NCBI RefSeq assembly: GCF_000427095.1
Contig: NC_021487.1
Coordinates: 1,731,443-1,795,442, forward strand
Direction of reading: 5' to 3'
Source: Chthonomonas calidirosea T49
Lineage (GTDB): Bacteria; Armatimonadota; Chthonomonadetes; Chthonomonadales; Chthonomonadaceae
DNA: 64,000 nucleotides
Positions 55,633 to 63,935 of this stretch are shown here, piece after piece. The position numbers and the translations under genes are program-made. The notes beneath the pieces were generated by a model. That model did not search any database, was not told where the DNA came from, and was given only the letters and a program-made list of their open reading frames with translations. Position 1 is the first letter of the stretch. Every line of letters begins with the position of its first letter.

Positions 55633-56265
55633 CTACTTAGGGTCCTCTCCTCCTATCTCCTGCATAAAACTATCAATAACCCCGAGACCTTCAGGGGATA
55701 AAAAAGACGATGACGTTACCACATGCACTCTCCCATTTTCTATCCCTAGGCGGTAACTTTTCCCACTCTGTCCGTCCAGAAATACCAATAGAGGATGGAC
55801 CTTACCGGTTTTGGAGTACGGTCCAAAGCCGAGCGCAATTGCACTTGGTTTGTCGCCTGCGCCACTTCCATGTTGGAAAAGTACGAGGGCAGGACCAATT
55901 GGCGGAAGCTTCTTGTCTTCCAAAGAGGGCGGTATGGGCCACTGGGACATAAACCCAAAACTCACCTGAGCCTGGTTTTTACCTTTCCAACTCGACAATG
56001 TAAAGATCGGAAACGACCCTACTGCACCCCCCATCGATGTCAGGTACGCCACCGGTCTGCCCTGATTATCTACGACTTCCAACGAACGCACTTTCAGATG
56101 AGGGGCGGTTTCTGCGGTATCAATGGGGGCGCCGTGCGCCGTGAACGTGAAGGGGATGAGACCACCGAGCAGCCCCCCTATCCCCATTCCCAATAGCAAC
56201 CCAGTACGTCGTAGGAAAAAGCCAAGCACGCCAAACCGGCTGCCTATTCTTTGCAAGCGTATCAT
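55633..56265 (-). CDS. Exported protein of unknown function, 210 aa
   Basis: The ATG at 56263-56265 has AGGAG ten bases upstream. The N-terminus is basic (RLQRIGSRFG) followed by a long hydrophobic helix (LLLGMGIGGLLGGLIPFTF) and a possible cleavage after AHGA. The exported part includes VRSLEVVDNQGRPVAYLTS, a pattern seen in small beta-rich envelope proteins, and GRVHVVTSSSFLSPEGLG. No family is named with confidence. The composition differs little from neighbours. Confidence 0.7.
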   Translation of the reverse strand: MIRLQRIGSRFGVLGFFLRRTGLLLGMGIGGLLGGLIPFTFTAHGAPIDTAETAPHLKVRSLEVVDNQGRPVAYLTSMGGAVGSFPIFTLSSWKGKNQAQVSFGFMSQWPIPPSLEDKKLPPIGPALVLFQHGSGAGDKPSAIALGFGPYSKTGKVHPLLVFLDGQSGKSYRLGIENGRVHVVTSSSFLSPEGLGVIDSFMQEIGGEDPK

Positions 56266-56352
56266 TTTTTGTTTTCTCCTTTCAGGTTCTTTTGATAATT
56301 CAGGAGAGAGGTGCAAATCCCCCTCTCCATTGAGAGCACATTGCCTGCCTAT

Positions 56353-56570
56353 CTAATAATTTGCGTGGTGGTGAAGGAGACAGAGGGGTCTTACACAGGT
56401 CTGGGGTTCCATCCGCATCACAGCGAGGCTAGCGAGGGCGGAGGTGAGGAACTGGCGGCGTGCGATGCCGCGCAAACGAGCAGAAGGTTGCGGTGGGTTA
56501 CCACCTACGGGGGGGGGACACTCCCTTCTCCCTGTTGCAGCTTCTTGTTGCGTTTGTTGTGGTTAGCCAT
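56353..56570 (-). pseudogene. Small Tat-signal ORF interrupted at a G9 homopolymer
   Basis: Minus-strand ATG (56568-56570) with GGAGAGCTCAAACA upstream: MANHNKRNKKLQQGEGSV, then a run of nine C on the coding strand (G9 at 56509-56517) that sends the frame to a TAG. Adding one C would give about 72 residues including RRQFLTSALASLAV, which looks like a twin-arginine signal, and then a short tail. It may be the start of a lost exported protein, a phase-variable gene, or a read error in the homopolymer. Confidence 0.4.
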
Positions 56571-57153
56571 TGTTTGAGCTCTCCTTTTTCAGGAAGCCTT
56601 GAAAGGGTCTATGCCAAGAGGGCTGGGGAGGCCTCTCAAAAGGGGCTAGAGGTCAGAGGGGTCTTCTCAGGAGCCTCAGAATGGCCACAGGGAAAGCGTT
56701 ATAGGTTTGTAAGGGAAGTGAGTGATATAGAAGCAGCTCACTTACAAAGTAAGTATAACACACAGGATGCGAAGTTGTCAAGGGTTTTTTTGGGCAAAAT
56801 AGAAAAGATTTTTTGTCAGAGATTTTTTAAATGACGTGAGTGGAAGACGAGATCAGATGGTGGAGACCCCCGCTATTGATCCACCGAGCCAATGGTACGG
56901 TACCCTTGTTTGTCCTCTCTCCCGATTCGGGAGAAAGGGGGCTATTGCGTTTCGTTTCCGCAGGAAGCTAAACAAAGGAAACCGCCAATAAACTTATCGC
57001 TCTTCCCTCCGCCCGGAGGGGGAGGGGTGAGAGGCTGTAGCGACGACAGATAGACAGGGAATCGGTTCTAGAACCGATTTACGGATGCAGGAGCACAAGT
57101 TAGTGGGGCACGCCCGTCGTTACCCATGATAGGCCGAGCGATAGGAAAACCTG
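56571..57153. other. Intergenic with several hairpins
   Basis: No gene with good support; a plus-strand 124-codon frame (56460-56834) has poor composition and no ribosome site. Structured elements include TCTCCCGATTCGGGAGA (56918-56934), a CCCTCC-GGAGGG hairpin near 57005-57035 and the perfect palindrome AATCGGTTCTAGAACCGATT (57060-57079). Their roles are unknown. Some may be terminators for the phosphoesterase gene ending at 57154. Confidence 0.4.
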
Positions 57154-58068
57154 CTAGCACGCGGTCTGGTGCTGCTCTGCGCAAAGACGAAGAGGCTCCA
57201 GCAGGGCATAGGGGGCAGGGCGATCGCCCTCCACATGGCCGAGATGAACCTGCGGCTTCACCGAGTACCCGTGAAAATCCGAGCCGCCCGTGGTGAGCAA
57301 CCCTAACCGCTCGGCAAGCGCCAAATAGCGCGCCGTATCTTCCGGTGTGTGGGCGCTATAACGCGCCTCGATTCCGTCTAAACCCATCGCCTGATAACAT
57401 CGGATCTGCGCTTCTATGGCTTCGGGGCTGCGCCTCAAATGGTTGGGATGCGCCAGCACGGCCACCCCTCCAGCCTGGTGAATGAGGGCGATGGCCTCTT
57501 CAGGAGGAAGCTTCTCTTTGGAGATGCCCGGCAACACCCCATCGGCCAAATAGCGATCAAAGGCCTCTTGTACGCTGGACACCACCCCAAGTTTTACCAT
57601 GACCTTCGCGAAGTGAGGACGCGCCAACAGCTCGCCCTGGGCTTCCTGAGCCACAGCCTGCAGCGTAATGGGAATGCCCATCTGGTTCAACCGCTCCACA
57701 AGCGCGCGGTTACGGGCATCGCGCGCAGCTCGCAGCACGCCCAGTCGCTCTCGCAGTTGGGCACTGGCGGGGTCTATAAAATAGCCTAGCAGGTGGCACT
57801 GCCCTTTATCTATCACAGCACTTATCTCAATGCCGGGGATAACCTCAATACCATATCTTTGGCCTGCCTCCAGCGCCTCTTCCACTCCCTCTACCGTGTC
57901 GTGATCGGTCACCGCGACGGCCGCCAAACCCAACTCTTTGGCCAATTGAACCAGCTCCGTTGGCGACCGATCGCCGTCGGAAGCCGTTGTATGGGCATGC
58001 AGATCGATCCCGCCTTGAAAGCGCCTCTCTCTCACCTGTTTCTCGTTCCTCTCTCTATCGCGTTGCAT
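57154..58068 (-). CDS. PHP-domain phosphoesterase
   Basis: Around 300 aa, metal-dependent. DLHAHTTASDGDRSPTELV and VTDHDTVEGVEEA are the first two PHP motifs, IEVIPGIEISAV the third, and VAVLAHPNHLRR, TGGSDFHG complete the metal ligands. Related proteins cleave phosphate esters or 5' ends of nucleic acids (3',5'-nucleoside bisphosphates or RNase AM type). The start is uncertain: ATG at 58068 is taken; a GTG at 58035 close to the motif and ATGs at 58122 and 58179 are alternatives. The last would overlap the divergent cyclophilin gene. Confidence 0.88.
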   Translation of the reverse strand: MQRDRERNEKQVRERRFQGGIDLHAHTTASDGDRSPTELVQLAKELGLAAVAVTDHDTVEGVEEALEAGQRYGIEVIPGIEISAVIDKGQCHLLGYFIDPASAQLRERLGVLRAARDARNRALVERLNQMGIPITLQAVAQEAQGELLARPHFAKVMVKLGVVSSVQEAFDRYLADGVLPGISKEKLPPEEAIALIHQAGGVAVLAHPNHLRRSPEAIEAQIRCYQAMGLDGIEARYSAHTPEDTARYLALAERLGLLTTGGSDFHGYSVKPQVHLGHVEGDRPAPYALLEPLRLCAEQHQTAC

Positions 58069-58171
58069 CGGGCACTTAGAGCCGATCCATTCTCCGTATA
58101 CATTATGGCTTAGCAAAGCCATCTCCTGAACAAAGCCCTTATTCAACAGAATTTTTGAAGGAGATCGCTCT

Positions 58172-58873
58172 ATGCGCAACCGACCGATCCTTGTGCTGAT
58201 TCTGCTAGTAGTGTTTGCCTTAGGCCTGGCCGCCTATAGCTCGCGAGTGCACCCAGGAGGCGACCTGCCACCCGAAGACCAGCCCGATACTACCCAACTA
58301 ACGCCTCCCGCCCCCTCGGCACAAAGCTCCAAGTTGCCCATTGCGCAGCAGGAGCAGCTCTTTAGCAAATACGAGCCCACCGCCATTCACGCCACGCTGC
58401 AGGTAGAAGGCCTGGCGCCTATCGAGATAGAGCTTTATCCGAAAGCAGCTCCCAAAACCGTGGCCCATTTCGTAAAGCTCTGCAAGGAGGGGTTCTACAA
58501 CGGAATCCTCTTTCATCGAGTCATCCCCAACTTTGTGGCTCAGGCGGGCGATCCGGCCTCCAAAAAGATTGACGGCAGAAAACTGCGCGGCCTAACCGAT
58601 CAACAGGTGGCTATGAAGTATCTCTTAGGCGCCGGTGGATCGGGGCAGACGGTCCCCTTTGAGGGGAACGATCTGACAAATCTACCCGGTACTATAGCCT
58701 TGGCGTTAAGCGCCCCTCGCACCGATACGGGCGACAGCCAGTTTTTCATCAATCTCGTGGATAATAAACAGTTGGACGGCGACTACTGCGTGTTTGGGCG
58801 GGTCGTTCAGGGAATGGATCAGGTGAAGAAAATCCAGCAGGGCGACCGCATCCAAAGCATCGTCATCCACTAA
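58172..58873 (+). CDS. Exported peptidyl-prolyl isomerase, cyclophilin type (first of two)
   Basis: A 233-aa protein with an N-terminal anchor or signal (PILVLILLVVFALGLAAYSS), a Pro-rich linker and a cyclophilin domain from about residue 73. Catalytic Arg in FHRVIPNFVAQAGDP, and the segments TGDSQFFINL and GDYCVFGRVVQGMD are standard. It isomerises proline bonds in exported proteins. GGAG lies nine bases before the ATG. The second cyclophilin follows after 19 bases, so they are one transcript. Confidence 0.95.
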   Translation: MRNRPILVLILLVVFALGLAAYSSRVHPGGDLPPEDQPDTTQLTPPAPSAQSSKLPIAQQEQLFSKYEPTAIHATLQVEGLAPIEIELYPKAAPKTVAHFVKLCKEGFYNGILFHRVIPNFVAQAGDPASKKIDGRKLRGLTDQQVAMKYLLGAGGSGQTVPFEGNDLTNLPGTIALALSAPRTDTGDSQFFINLVDNKQLDGDYCVFGRVVQGMDQVKKIQQGDRIQSIVIH

Positions 58874-58892
58874 TTTTATAGGAGGTTTTCTG

Positions 58893-59495
58893 GTGAACCG
58901 CTTGCTTGTCCAAAAGGCCATAGGAGCCGCGACCCTGTTCTTAGCCCTAAGTTTTCGATGCCCCACGCCAGCCTTTGCGGCCGACCCCGAAGTGGCCTTG
59001 CATTTTGCGAACAAAGGCACCGTGGTCATTGAGCTTTTTCCGAAACAGGCACCGAAAACGGTCGCCCATATTTTGGAGCTGGTGCGCAAAAAGTTTTACA
59101 ACGGCATCAAAGTCCACCGCGTCGAGCCGGGCTTTGTGGTGCAGTTGGGCGATCCGGAAACCAAAGGGCTGCCTCCTAGCCAGTTTGCCACCCATGCCAT
59201 AGGTACCCATGGCTCTGGCACCACCGTTCCTCTCGAGGCCGGCTTGCCCAACAATAAAGGCACCGTTGGGCTTGCCCGCACACAAGACCCCAACAGCGGC
59301 GATAGCCAGTTCTACTTCAATCTCAGCAACAACAACTTCCTCGACGGCAAGTACTGTGTGTTCGGCAAAGTGGTGCGCGGTATGAACGTGGTGGAGCACC
59401 TGCAGATAGGGGATACGCTTCTCTCCGCGGAGATTTTGCCTCAGGAGAAGCCGCATAAAACCAAGCCGAAAACGCGCCTGCCGAATAAGAAGTAG
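58893..59495 (+). CDS. Exported peptidyl-prolyl isomerase, cyclophilin type (second of two)
   Basis: A 200-aa protein with a signal peptide (AIGAATLFLALSFRCPTPAFA), a cyclophilin domain from about residue 33 (VALHFANKGTVVIELFPKQA) and a basic tail (KTKPKTRLPNKK). Catalytic Arg in VHRVEPGFVVQLGDP; DSQFYFNLSNNNFLDG and GKYCVFGKVVRGMN complete the family motifs. The GTG start has AGGAGG eight bases upstream. It is clearly a duplicate or close paralogue of the gene before it, though diverged. Confidence 0.95.
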   Translation: MNRLLVQKAIGAATLFLALSFRCPTPAFAADPEVALHFANKGTVVIELFPKQAPKTVAHILELVRKKFYNGIKVHRVEPGFVVQLGDPETKGLPPSQFATHAIGTHGSGTTVPLEAGLPNNKGTVGLARTQDPNSGDSQFYFNLSNNNFLDGKYCVFGKVVRGMNVVEHLQIGDTLLSAEILPQEKPHKTKPKTRLPNKK

Positions 59496-59500
59496 CCAAA

Positions 59501-59530
59501 AAGATGCAGGGCGTCTACGCGACGCCCTGC
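59501..59530. terminator. Bidirectional terminator between cyclophilin and superoxide dismutase genes
   Basis: GCAGGGCGTC / GACGCCCTGC stem with a five-base loop. On the minus strand it is followed by ATCTTTTTGG, a T-run that fits termination of the superoxide dismutase gene. On the plus strand a short GTTT follows. Confidence 0.8.
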
Positions 59531-59553
59531 GTTTGCCGATAGATTAGGCAAGG

Positions 59554-60174
59554 CTAGCCTTTCAAAGCCGCCTCGTAGCGTTTGGCCACCTCGTCCCAGT
59601 TCACAACGTTCCACCAGGCGTTGAGATAGTCGGCGCGTCGGTTTTGGTACTTCAGATAGTAGGCGTGCTCCCAAACGTCCACGCCGAGAATAGGCTTTTT
59701 GCCCTCCATCAGGGGATTGTCCTGGTTGGGTGTGGAGATCACGGAGAGCTTACCGGACGAGTCGAGGACCAACCAGGCCCAGCCGCTGCCGAAGCGTTTT
59801 AAGCCGGCATCGTTGATCTGTTGCTTTAGGGCATCGAAGCTGCCAAAAGTCGAGCGAATGGCCTCGGCGAGTGCCCCCGTTGGCTCCTTGCTGCCGCCCG
59901 GCTTCATGATCTCCCAAAACATCGTGTGGTTCACATGCCCGCCGCCGTTGTTGCGCACGGCCGTGCGTACCGCTTCGGGCACCGCGTCGAGATTGGAGAT
60001 GATCTCTTCAGGGGTCTTCTCGAAAAAACTCGGATAGTCCTTCAAAGCCGCGTTGAGATTGGCCACATAGCCTCCATGATGCTTCTCATAGTGTATCTGC
60101 ATCGTTTGGGCGTCAATGTAGGGCTCTAGCGCGTTGTAGGGATAGGGAAGAGGTGGCAGGGTAAATTCAGGCAT
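59554..60174 (-). CDS. sodA: Superoxide dismutase, Fe/Mn family
   Basis: A 206-aa enzyme without signal peptide. The metal ligands are His in [17 protein letters not shown], His in [11 protein letters not shown] and the Asp/His pair in [21 protein letters not shown]. The pattern around [10 protein letters not shown] and PLM suggests the Mn-type, but Fe use cannot be excluded. GGAG lies about ten bases before the ATG. It is monocistronic, ending at the terminator at 59501. Confidence 0.97.
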   Translation of the reverse strand: MPEFTLPPLPYPYNALEPYIDAQTMQIHYEKHHGGYVANLNAALKDYPSFFEKTPEEIISNLDAVPEAVRTAVRNNGGGHVNHTMFWEIMKPGGSKEPTGALAEAIRSTFGSFDALKQQINDAGLKRFGSGWAWLVLDSSGKLSVISTPNQDNPLMEGKKPILGVDVWEHAYYLKYQNRRADYLNAWWNVVNWDEVAKRYEAALKG

Positions 60175-60418
60175 GGCCTTCTGCTCCTTTCTGTGGATTG
60201 TGGGCGTGGTTGTGCACCCCTATTAAGTTTACTGTATGATGGAAAAAATAGTTGCGGTGCCGTTGCGCCTTCGGCGGTCTGACGCAGGCATGTCCTAGAC
60301 AAGTGGGCTGCAACCGATTTCGCCGATGGCGTAAGCCGATCGGCAGGACAGCTTTCCTTAGCTCACGGCAACCGACCTCAACGCCATCAACTGCAACCAA
60401 CCCGCTGCTGCCGCCCCC

Positions 60419-60690
60419 TCATTTTCGCAGATGATCTCGCACTACAAAAACGGTTGCTAATAACCCAGATAGCAGAAAGAGCAGAACATACCATCCATAC
60501 ACAACGCGACCAGTGAGCTGCAGAACACAGACCCCCTGATGTTGCGGTACCACATCTTCACCAGCTTTTTAGGTAGTGTGTGGCCGCCCCAGGTGCGTTT
60601 TACAAGACGGAAGAGACTACTACCATGTAGGCCAATCAATAAACTGAACAATAGTAGTCTTAAGAAGTAGTTAAGCCTCTTGAAGAGCAT
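60419..60690 (-). pseudogene. Small membrane protein ORF with one-base frameshift
   Basis: Minus-strand ATG at 60690 with GAGAGG upstream: LRLLLFSLLIGLHG gives a membrane helix. After LPKK the open frame loses coding character. In the frame one base off, the sequence reads AGEDVVPQHQGVCVLQLTGR and then WYVLLFLLSGLLATVFVVRD with an end HLRK (TGA at 60419-60421). This is a convincing second helix and tail. Adding one A in the A5 run of CCTAAAAAGC (near 60582) would join them into about 90 residues. No family recognised. Confidence 0.4.
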
Positions 60691-60706
60691 CTCCCTACCT
60701 CTCTTC

Positions 60707-60847
60707 TTAGTCTTTGAAGGTCTCGAACCCGTTAGAGACGTTCAATCCGTTTGCAAGGATTTTCCATTTTCCATCTCTCTGCACGAAATCGAAGTCCAAA
60801 AAATCTAGGCCAGCCTCTACGCGAACGTTTTTTCTTTTGGGGTCCAC
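60707..60847 (-). CDS. Small conserved-looking protein, 46 aa
   Basis: GTG start at 60845-60847 with GGAG eight bases upstream, directly after the stop of the next upstream ORF. The product, NVRVEAGLDFLDFDFVQRDG and KWKILANGLNVSNGFETF, has good composition for a small beta-rich domain or the C-terminal piece of an NTF2-like fold. It is in the same frame as the upstream remnant, separated only by a TGA, so it may originally have been its C-terminus. Family unknown. Confidence 0.4.
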   Translation of the reverse strand: MDPKRKNVRVEAGLDFLDFDFVQRDGKWKILANGLNVSNGFETFKD

Positions 60848-60850
60848 TTT

Positions 60851-61241
60851 TCATTCTCCTCTCTTGTCTTTTTCGCGCTGAGCAATCGCTTTTTCCAGTT
60901 CCTCTTCGTCTGCTGGAGTGAGCAAGGGCGGCCCCAACTCCTCGCTGAGCGCCTCAGGATGTCGGAAACAGACTCTATCGTTGTGAGCTTGCGACTGGTC
61001 GCAAGAAGGGAGCTCCCGTTCATGCACTCGGAGACGGCTTCTTTTAGGGAATGAAACCTTCCCAACTTGCACTCTCCTTTATAGCCATCCTCGGCAAGGA
61101 TAAAGCTAGCCCACTTCCCATCGGCTCGCTCTTCGAACAAGAAGCAGTGGTTTCCGAAGAAGCTTTTCCTTCACATTCTTCGCCGTTGCAGGCAGCAACC
61201 CAAATAATGCCATCTCATAAAAGTTTGCGGTTCATTCTCAT
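60851..61241 (-). pseudogene. Frameshifted remnant of a small protein gene
   Basis: Pieces in three frames read as one protein. First, GIIWVAACNGEECEGK after a TGA. Then, following one missing A, SFFGNHCFLFEERADGKW, FILAEDGYKGECKLGRFHSL and KEAVSECMNG. Then, after one missing C, PEALSEELGPPLLTPADEEE and LEKAIAQREKDKRGE. Corrected, about 125 residues would be encoded with the start near 61241. Both corrections are single-base additions in short homopolymers. Function unknown; the FHSLKEAVSEC segment suggests a helical domain. Confidence 0.45.
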
Positions 61242-61491
61242 CGGCTATCTTCCTTAAAGTACAAGAGGAGTTCGTCTCCTCCTGTACTTTACCATCTCAG
61301 TGCTCTGTTGAGGAGCGGAACTAAGCGTAGCGGCCAGGCGGTACGGGTACCGGTTGTGGACGCGGAACTGGCAGTGGAGCTGAAGCAGGATAGTATATAT
61401 CTTTGCAGTCTTGTTTGCATAGGGCATAGCTTGAGGCTGCAAAATCTATGCATAGGCCCAACCTATAGTCCCAGTCTTTATTTTTTATTTG

Positions 61492-62787
61492 CTAGGCAGG
61501 TATGGTGTTCCTGCAAGGCAGCAGAACCTGTTCGAAAGCCCTTCCGACCGTTATATCCTTGCTTGCTGTATTCCCTGAGTTCGTCGAAAAATGGTGTAGA
61601 AAACGTATCACACGTGGCCTTATATCCAAGGTGTACAACCATTCATCCCCTTCTTCCGAGTTATCGACAGTACCATAAAGTCTAGCGTTTGACCAGATCA
61701 GCGTGTCTTTTATGCCCTTTCCCTCGGATGGATTAAAAACATGCAACACACGATAACGGTGGCGGGCTACATTGAATTGAAAAAGAACACCTTCTTTATA
61801 CTTCCCTCCATAATCGGTTGTCCCATATAAATTACCATCACCACCAAGCACTACGGTATCTATCCCACCCTCGCCAGAAGTAAAGCGGTGCAAAATGCGC
61901 ATTTTGTCTTGTTTGAGATCATAACTAAATAAGTAGCCGTTCCCTTGAACCCCTCCCATACTTCCGCCATAAAGGCTGTATCTACTAGCAGCATACAGAA
62001 AAACCGCTCCATCATCTTTCAAGAACGCATACAACACTCTAAAACGTCTTGACCGAGGGTCATACCTAAATAACGTTCCATCTCCATATCTCCCCTTTTG
62101 ATCTGTAACACCGTAGATAGAACCGTCTGCTCCGAGGATTAAATTACCAGGTCCCCAACCCTCTACCGCCTTAAATCGGTGGAGTATCCGAAACCCTGTG
62201 TTTTGGTTATACTGGAATAGAAGCCCACCAGCTGGTTCTTGCGTTTGGGATACGTCATAGGCCGTGCCATACAGGCTACCATCGTGGCCTAATAGCAGAT
62301 CAGAAGGTTGAACCCGTCCAAAATGGTGCAAAACTCTACATTGCCCTCGTATGGTACATGCGTCAAGCACAAACGTATTATGGGCTCCTCGCTGCGGCAC
62401 GATAATGTATAAAATTCGATGGTCAGGTGTTAGGACTAGTTTAAATGGGTAAAACCCTTCTGAAGACATACTGGGGAAGCTTTGAAGATAGGACAGCTTT
62501 CCCTGACGATATCGAAACAAGATAAATCTCTTTTGGTGCTGACATATCCCATAAAACGTTGAGGTGTCAGTCCTAAGCACGGCAAGAGGTTTGCCTTCGC
62601 CTTGGGTAAACTGATGCACTACGCGAAATTGGTTCTTTGCATCTATCTCAAAAAGCGTCATGGTCATTGGGTCAACGCCGTAGATGCCCTTACTGTCTTT
62701 GTAAAGGGTTACTTCACATCCGCATAAGAGACAGATAATACTGGTTAGTGAGAGAAGACCCAACACTTTAACGATCTTTGATAGCAC
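61492..62787 (-). CDS. Lipoprotein with GloVer-type tandem propeller repeats
   Basis: A 431-aa exported lipoprotein: signal LLSLTSIICLLCGC with a lipobox cysteine. The rest is about eight repeats of the pattern LILGADGSIYGVTDQKGRYG, GTLFRYD, LGGDGNLYGTTDYGGKYKEG, LFQFN. These are the hallmark of choice-of-anchor tandem repeat GloVer-containing proteins, which probably fold as a beta-propeller. The GTG start has GGAGG nine bases upstream. It is likely a surface protein; the ligand is unknown. No enzymatic residues seen. Confidence 0.88.
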   Translation of the reverse strand: MLSKIVKVLGLLSLTSIICLLCGCEVTLYKDSKGIYGVDPMTMTLFEIDAKNQFRVVHQFTQGEGKPLAVLRTDTSTFYGICQHQKRFILFRYRQGKLSYLQSFPSMSSEGFYPFKLVLTPDHRILYIIVPQRGAHNTFVLDACTIRGQCRVLHHFGRVQPSDLLLGHDGSLYGTAYDVSQTQEPAGGLLFQYNQNTGFRILHRFKAVEGWGPGNLILGADGSIYGVTDQKGRYGDGTLFRYDPRSRRFRVLYAFLKDDGAVFLYAASRYSLYGGSMGGVQGNGYLFSYDLKQDKMRILHRFTSGEGGIDTVVLGGDGNLYGTTDYGGKYKEGVLFQFNVARHRYRVLHVFNPSEGKGIKDTLIWSNARLYGTVDNSEEGDEWLYTLDIRPRVIRFLHHFSTNSGNTASKDITVGRAFEQVLLPCRNTIPA

Positions 62788-62821
62788 TTTGGTTTACCTC
62801 CTCTCTAGAGTAGTTAAGCAT

Positions 62822-63253
62822 TTAGGAGGGGGGATATCTTATTCCTAAGATATCCCCTTCTTCTTCCCCCCCTGATTGAGCGCAGCTACATTGTGTTATC
62901 GTCGCAGGAGCACAAGTTATTGTGCAACTTGCCTGAATCGGATGCGCTACCGAAACTGTAAATGTATACTTAGCAAGTGTGTAGGTAACACAGTAGGTTT
63001 TTTGACAGCCGGCACACCCATCCAACGTAACCCTACTCAAGCTACTTGCTAACTTTTGACATTTATCCTTCACTAGTGGAATTCCTGGTTTCCAACCTGT
63101 TAACTGGCAGTTACCTAACTGAATTATTTGGCACACTAAAGGGGGTGCCGGTTGTTTAGGCGGCGATCCTCCTACACACTGTCCTTCCGACAGAGGCAGC
63201 GCCTGGTTGGCATACAGCGGGCAGGCCAAAGGGCACCCTGCATCCCACAACAA
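62822..63253 (-). CDS. Cysteine-rich hypothetical protein, 143 aa
   Basis: Contains 13 cysteines, including DGCAGCQKTYC, ASCTITC and TQCSC. It ends in an acidic, low-complexity tail (GGEEEGD). It is probably a disulfide-rich secreted protein, but the usable TTG start gives no signal peptide. The same frame is open further upstream after a TAG (LLCVG ahead of the stop), so a start or a frame problem is possible. It lies 34 bases before the GloVer lipoprotein gene, with which it may be co-transcribed. Family unknown. Confidence 0.55.
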   Translation of the reverse strand: MLWDAGCPLACPLYANQALPLSEGQCVGGSPPKQPAPPLVCQIIQLGNCQLTGWKPGIPLVKDKCQKLASSLSRVTLDGCAGCQKTYCVTYTLAKYTFTVSVAHPIQASCTITCAPATITQCSCAQSGGEEEGDILGIRYPPS

Positions 63254-63416
63254 GGGCTACCCCACACAGAGAAGGTAGGCACCGCTCTCCCCCAACGAGC
63301 AGGAGGCATCATCCCCGCTGTCGCCTATCAACCCCTACCTGAGGATATCCTTTATCCTCTACCCCCACCATAACAGCCCCGCAAACCTATGGCACACGGC
63401 CTCGAGAACCCACCGC

Positions 63417-63869
63417 TCAACAGAGTGGCTCTGAAAGAGAACCCCGCCTCATCGCTTTGTGCCGCTCCCGCTCTTCACTCTTTCTCTCTATCTCTGCTTG
63501 ACGCTCCTTTATCTCGGCAGCTTCCTCAGGAAATATGCTCTCGAATGCCTCAGGAAACTGATAATAGAGCGTAGCGGCATCCGACTTCGTTAGCTTTACT
63601 TTGTAAAGCCGGCAGCTAGAGCATATCAGTAGACCTAGAGGGTAAAGTGCATGCTGAATTGCCTCGATAGCATTTTCTCCTATTCCCACTCGAGTTTGGC
63701 GCGGTGGCCATACTGGCTCTATCCAATACGGGCATTCCCACCAGCCCGACTTTTCATCTTTATAAGGCTTTCCTAAACACAACGTCACGGGGATCTTTTC
63801 GCGTCCCCTCTTTGCTCGAAGAACGAAGTCCATTGAGGCGATCTTCTCAGGAGTTGTCTCCTCGGTCAC
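63417..63869 (-). CDS. Hypothetical protein, DUF6968-like
   Basis: A 150-aa cytoplasmic protein. The N-terminal half resembles DUF6968: VTLCLGKPYKDEKSGWWECP, YWIEPVW, then AIEAIQHALYPLG. The second half has ICSSCRLYKVKLT, a possible zinc pair, and a charged helical tail (EEAAEIKERQAEIERK). The GTG start has GGAG seven bases upstream. The DUF6968 link is from memory of the motif layout and not tested. A hairpin upstream may belong to the neighbouring gene. Confidence 0.65.
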   Translation of the reverse strand: MTEETTPEKIASMDFVLRAKRGREKIPVTLCLGKPYKDEKSGWWECPYWIEPVWPPRQTRVGIGENAIEAIQHALYPLGLLICSSCRLYKVKLTKSDAATLYYQFPEAFESIFPEEAAEIKERQAEIERKSEERERHKAMRRGSLSEPLC

Positions 63870-63904
63870 GTTTTCTCTCCATGGTGTTCATGTGGAATTG
63901 GCAA

Positions 63905-63935
63905 GGTTGGAGAAGGAGGAGAACCTCCTCCAACC
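63905..63935. terminator. Inverted repeat near the right end
   Basis: GGTTGGA and GGAGG pair with CCTCC and TCCAACC around an AGAA loop. It lies 36 bases upstream of the DUF6968-like start. It could terminate a minus-strand gene that begins beyond the window edge, though no T-tract follows. Confidence 0.45.

Noticed and set aside
56460..56834. Plus-strand frame of 124 codons in an accessory gap
   Set aside because: No ribosome site, composition unlike neighbours, and the opposite strand carries a better-supported Tat-signal ORF across part of it.
60167..60400. Minus-strand frame of 77 codons overlapping the sodA start
   Set aside because: Poor composition and no ribosome site, and it would overlap the promoter of sodA.
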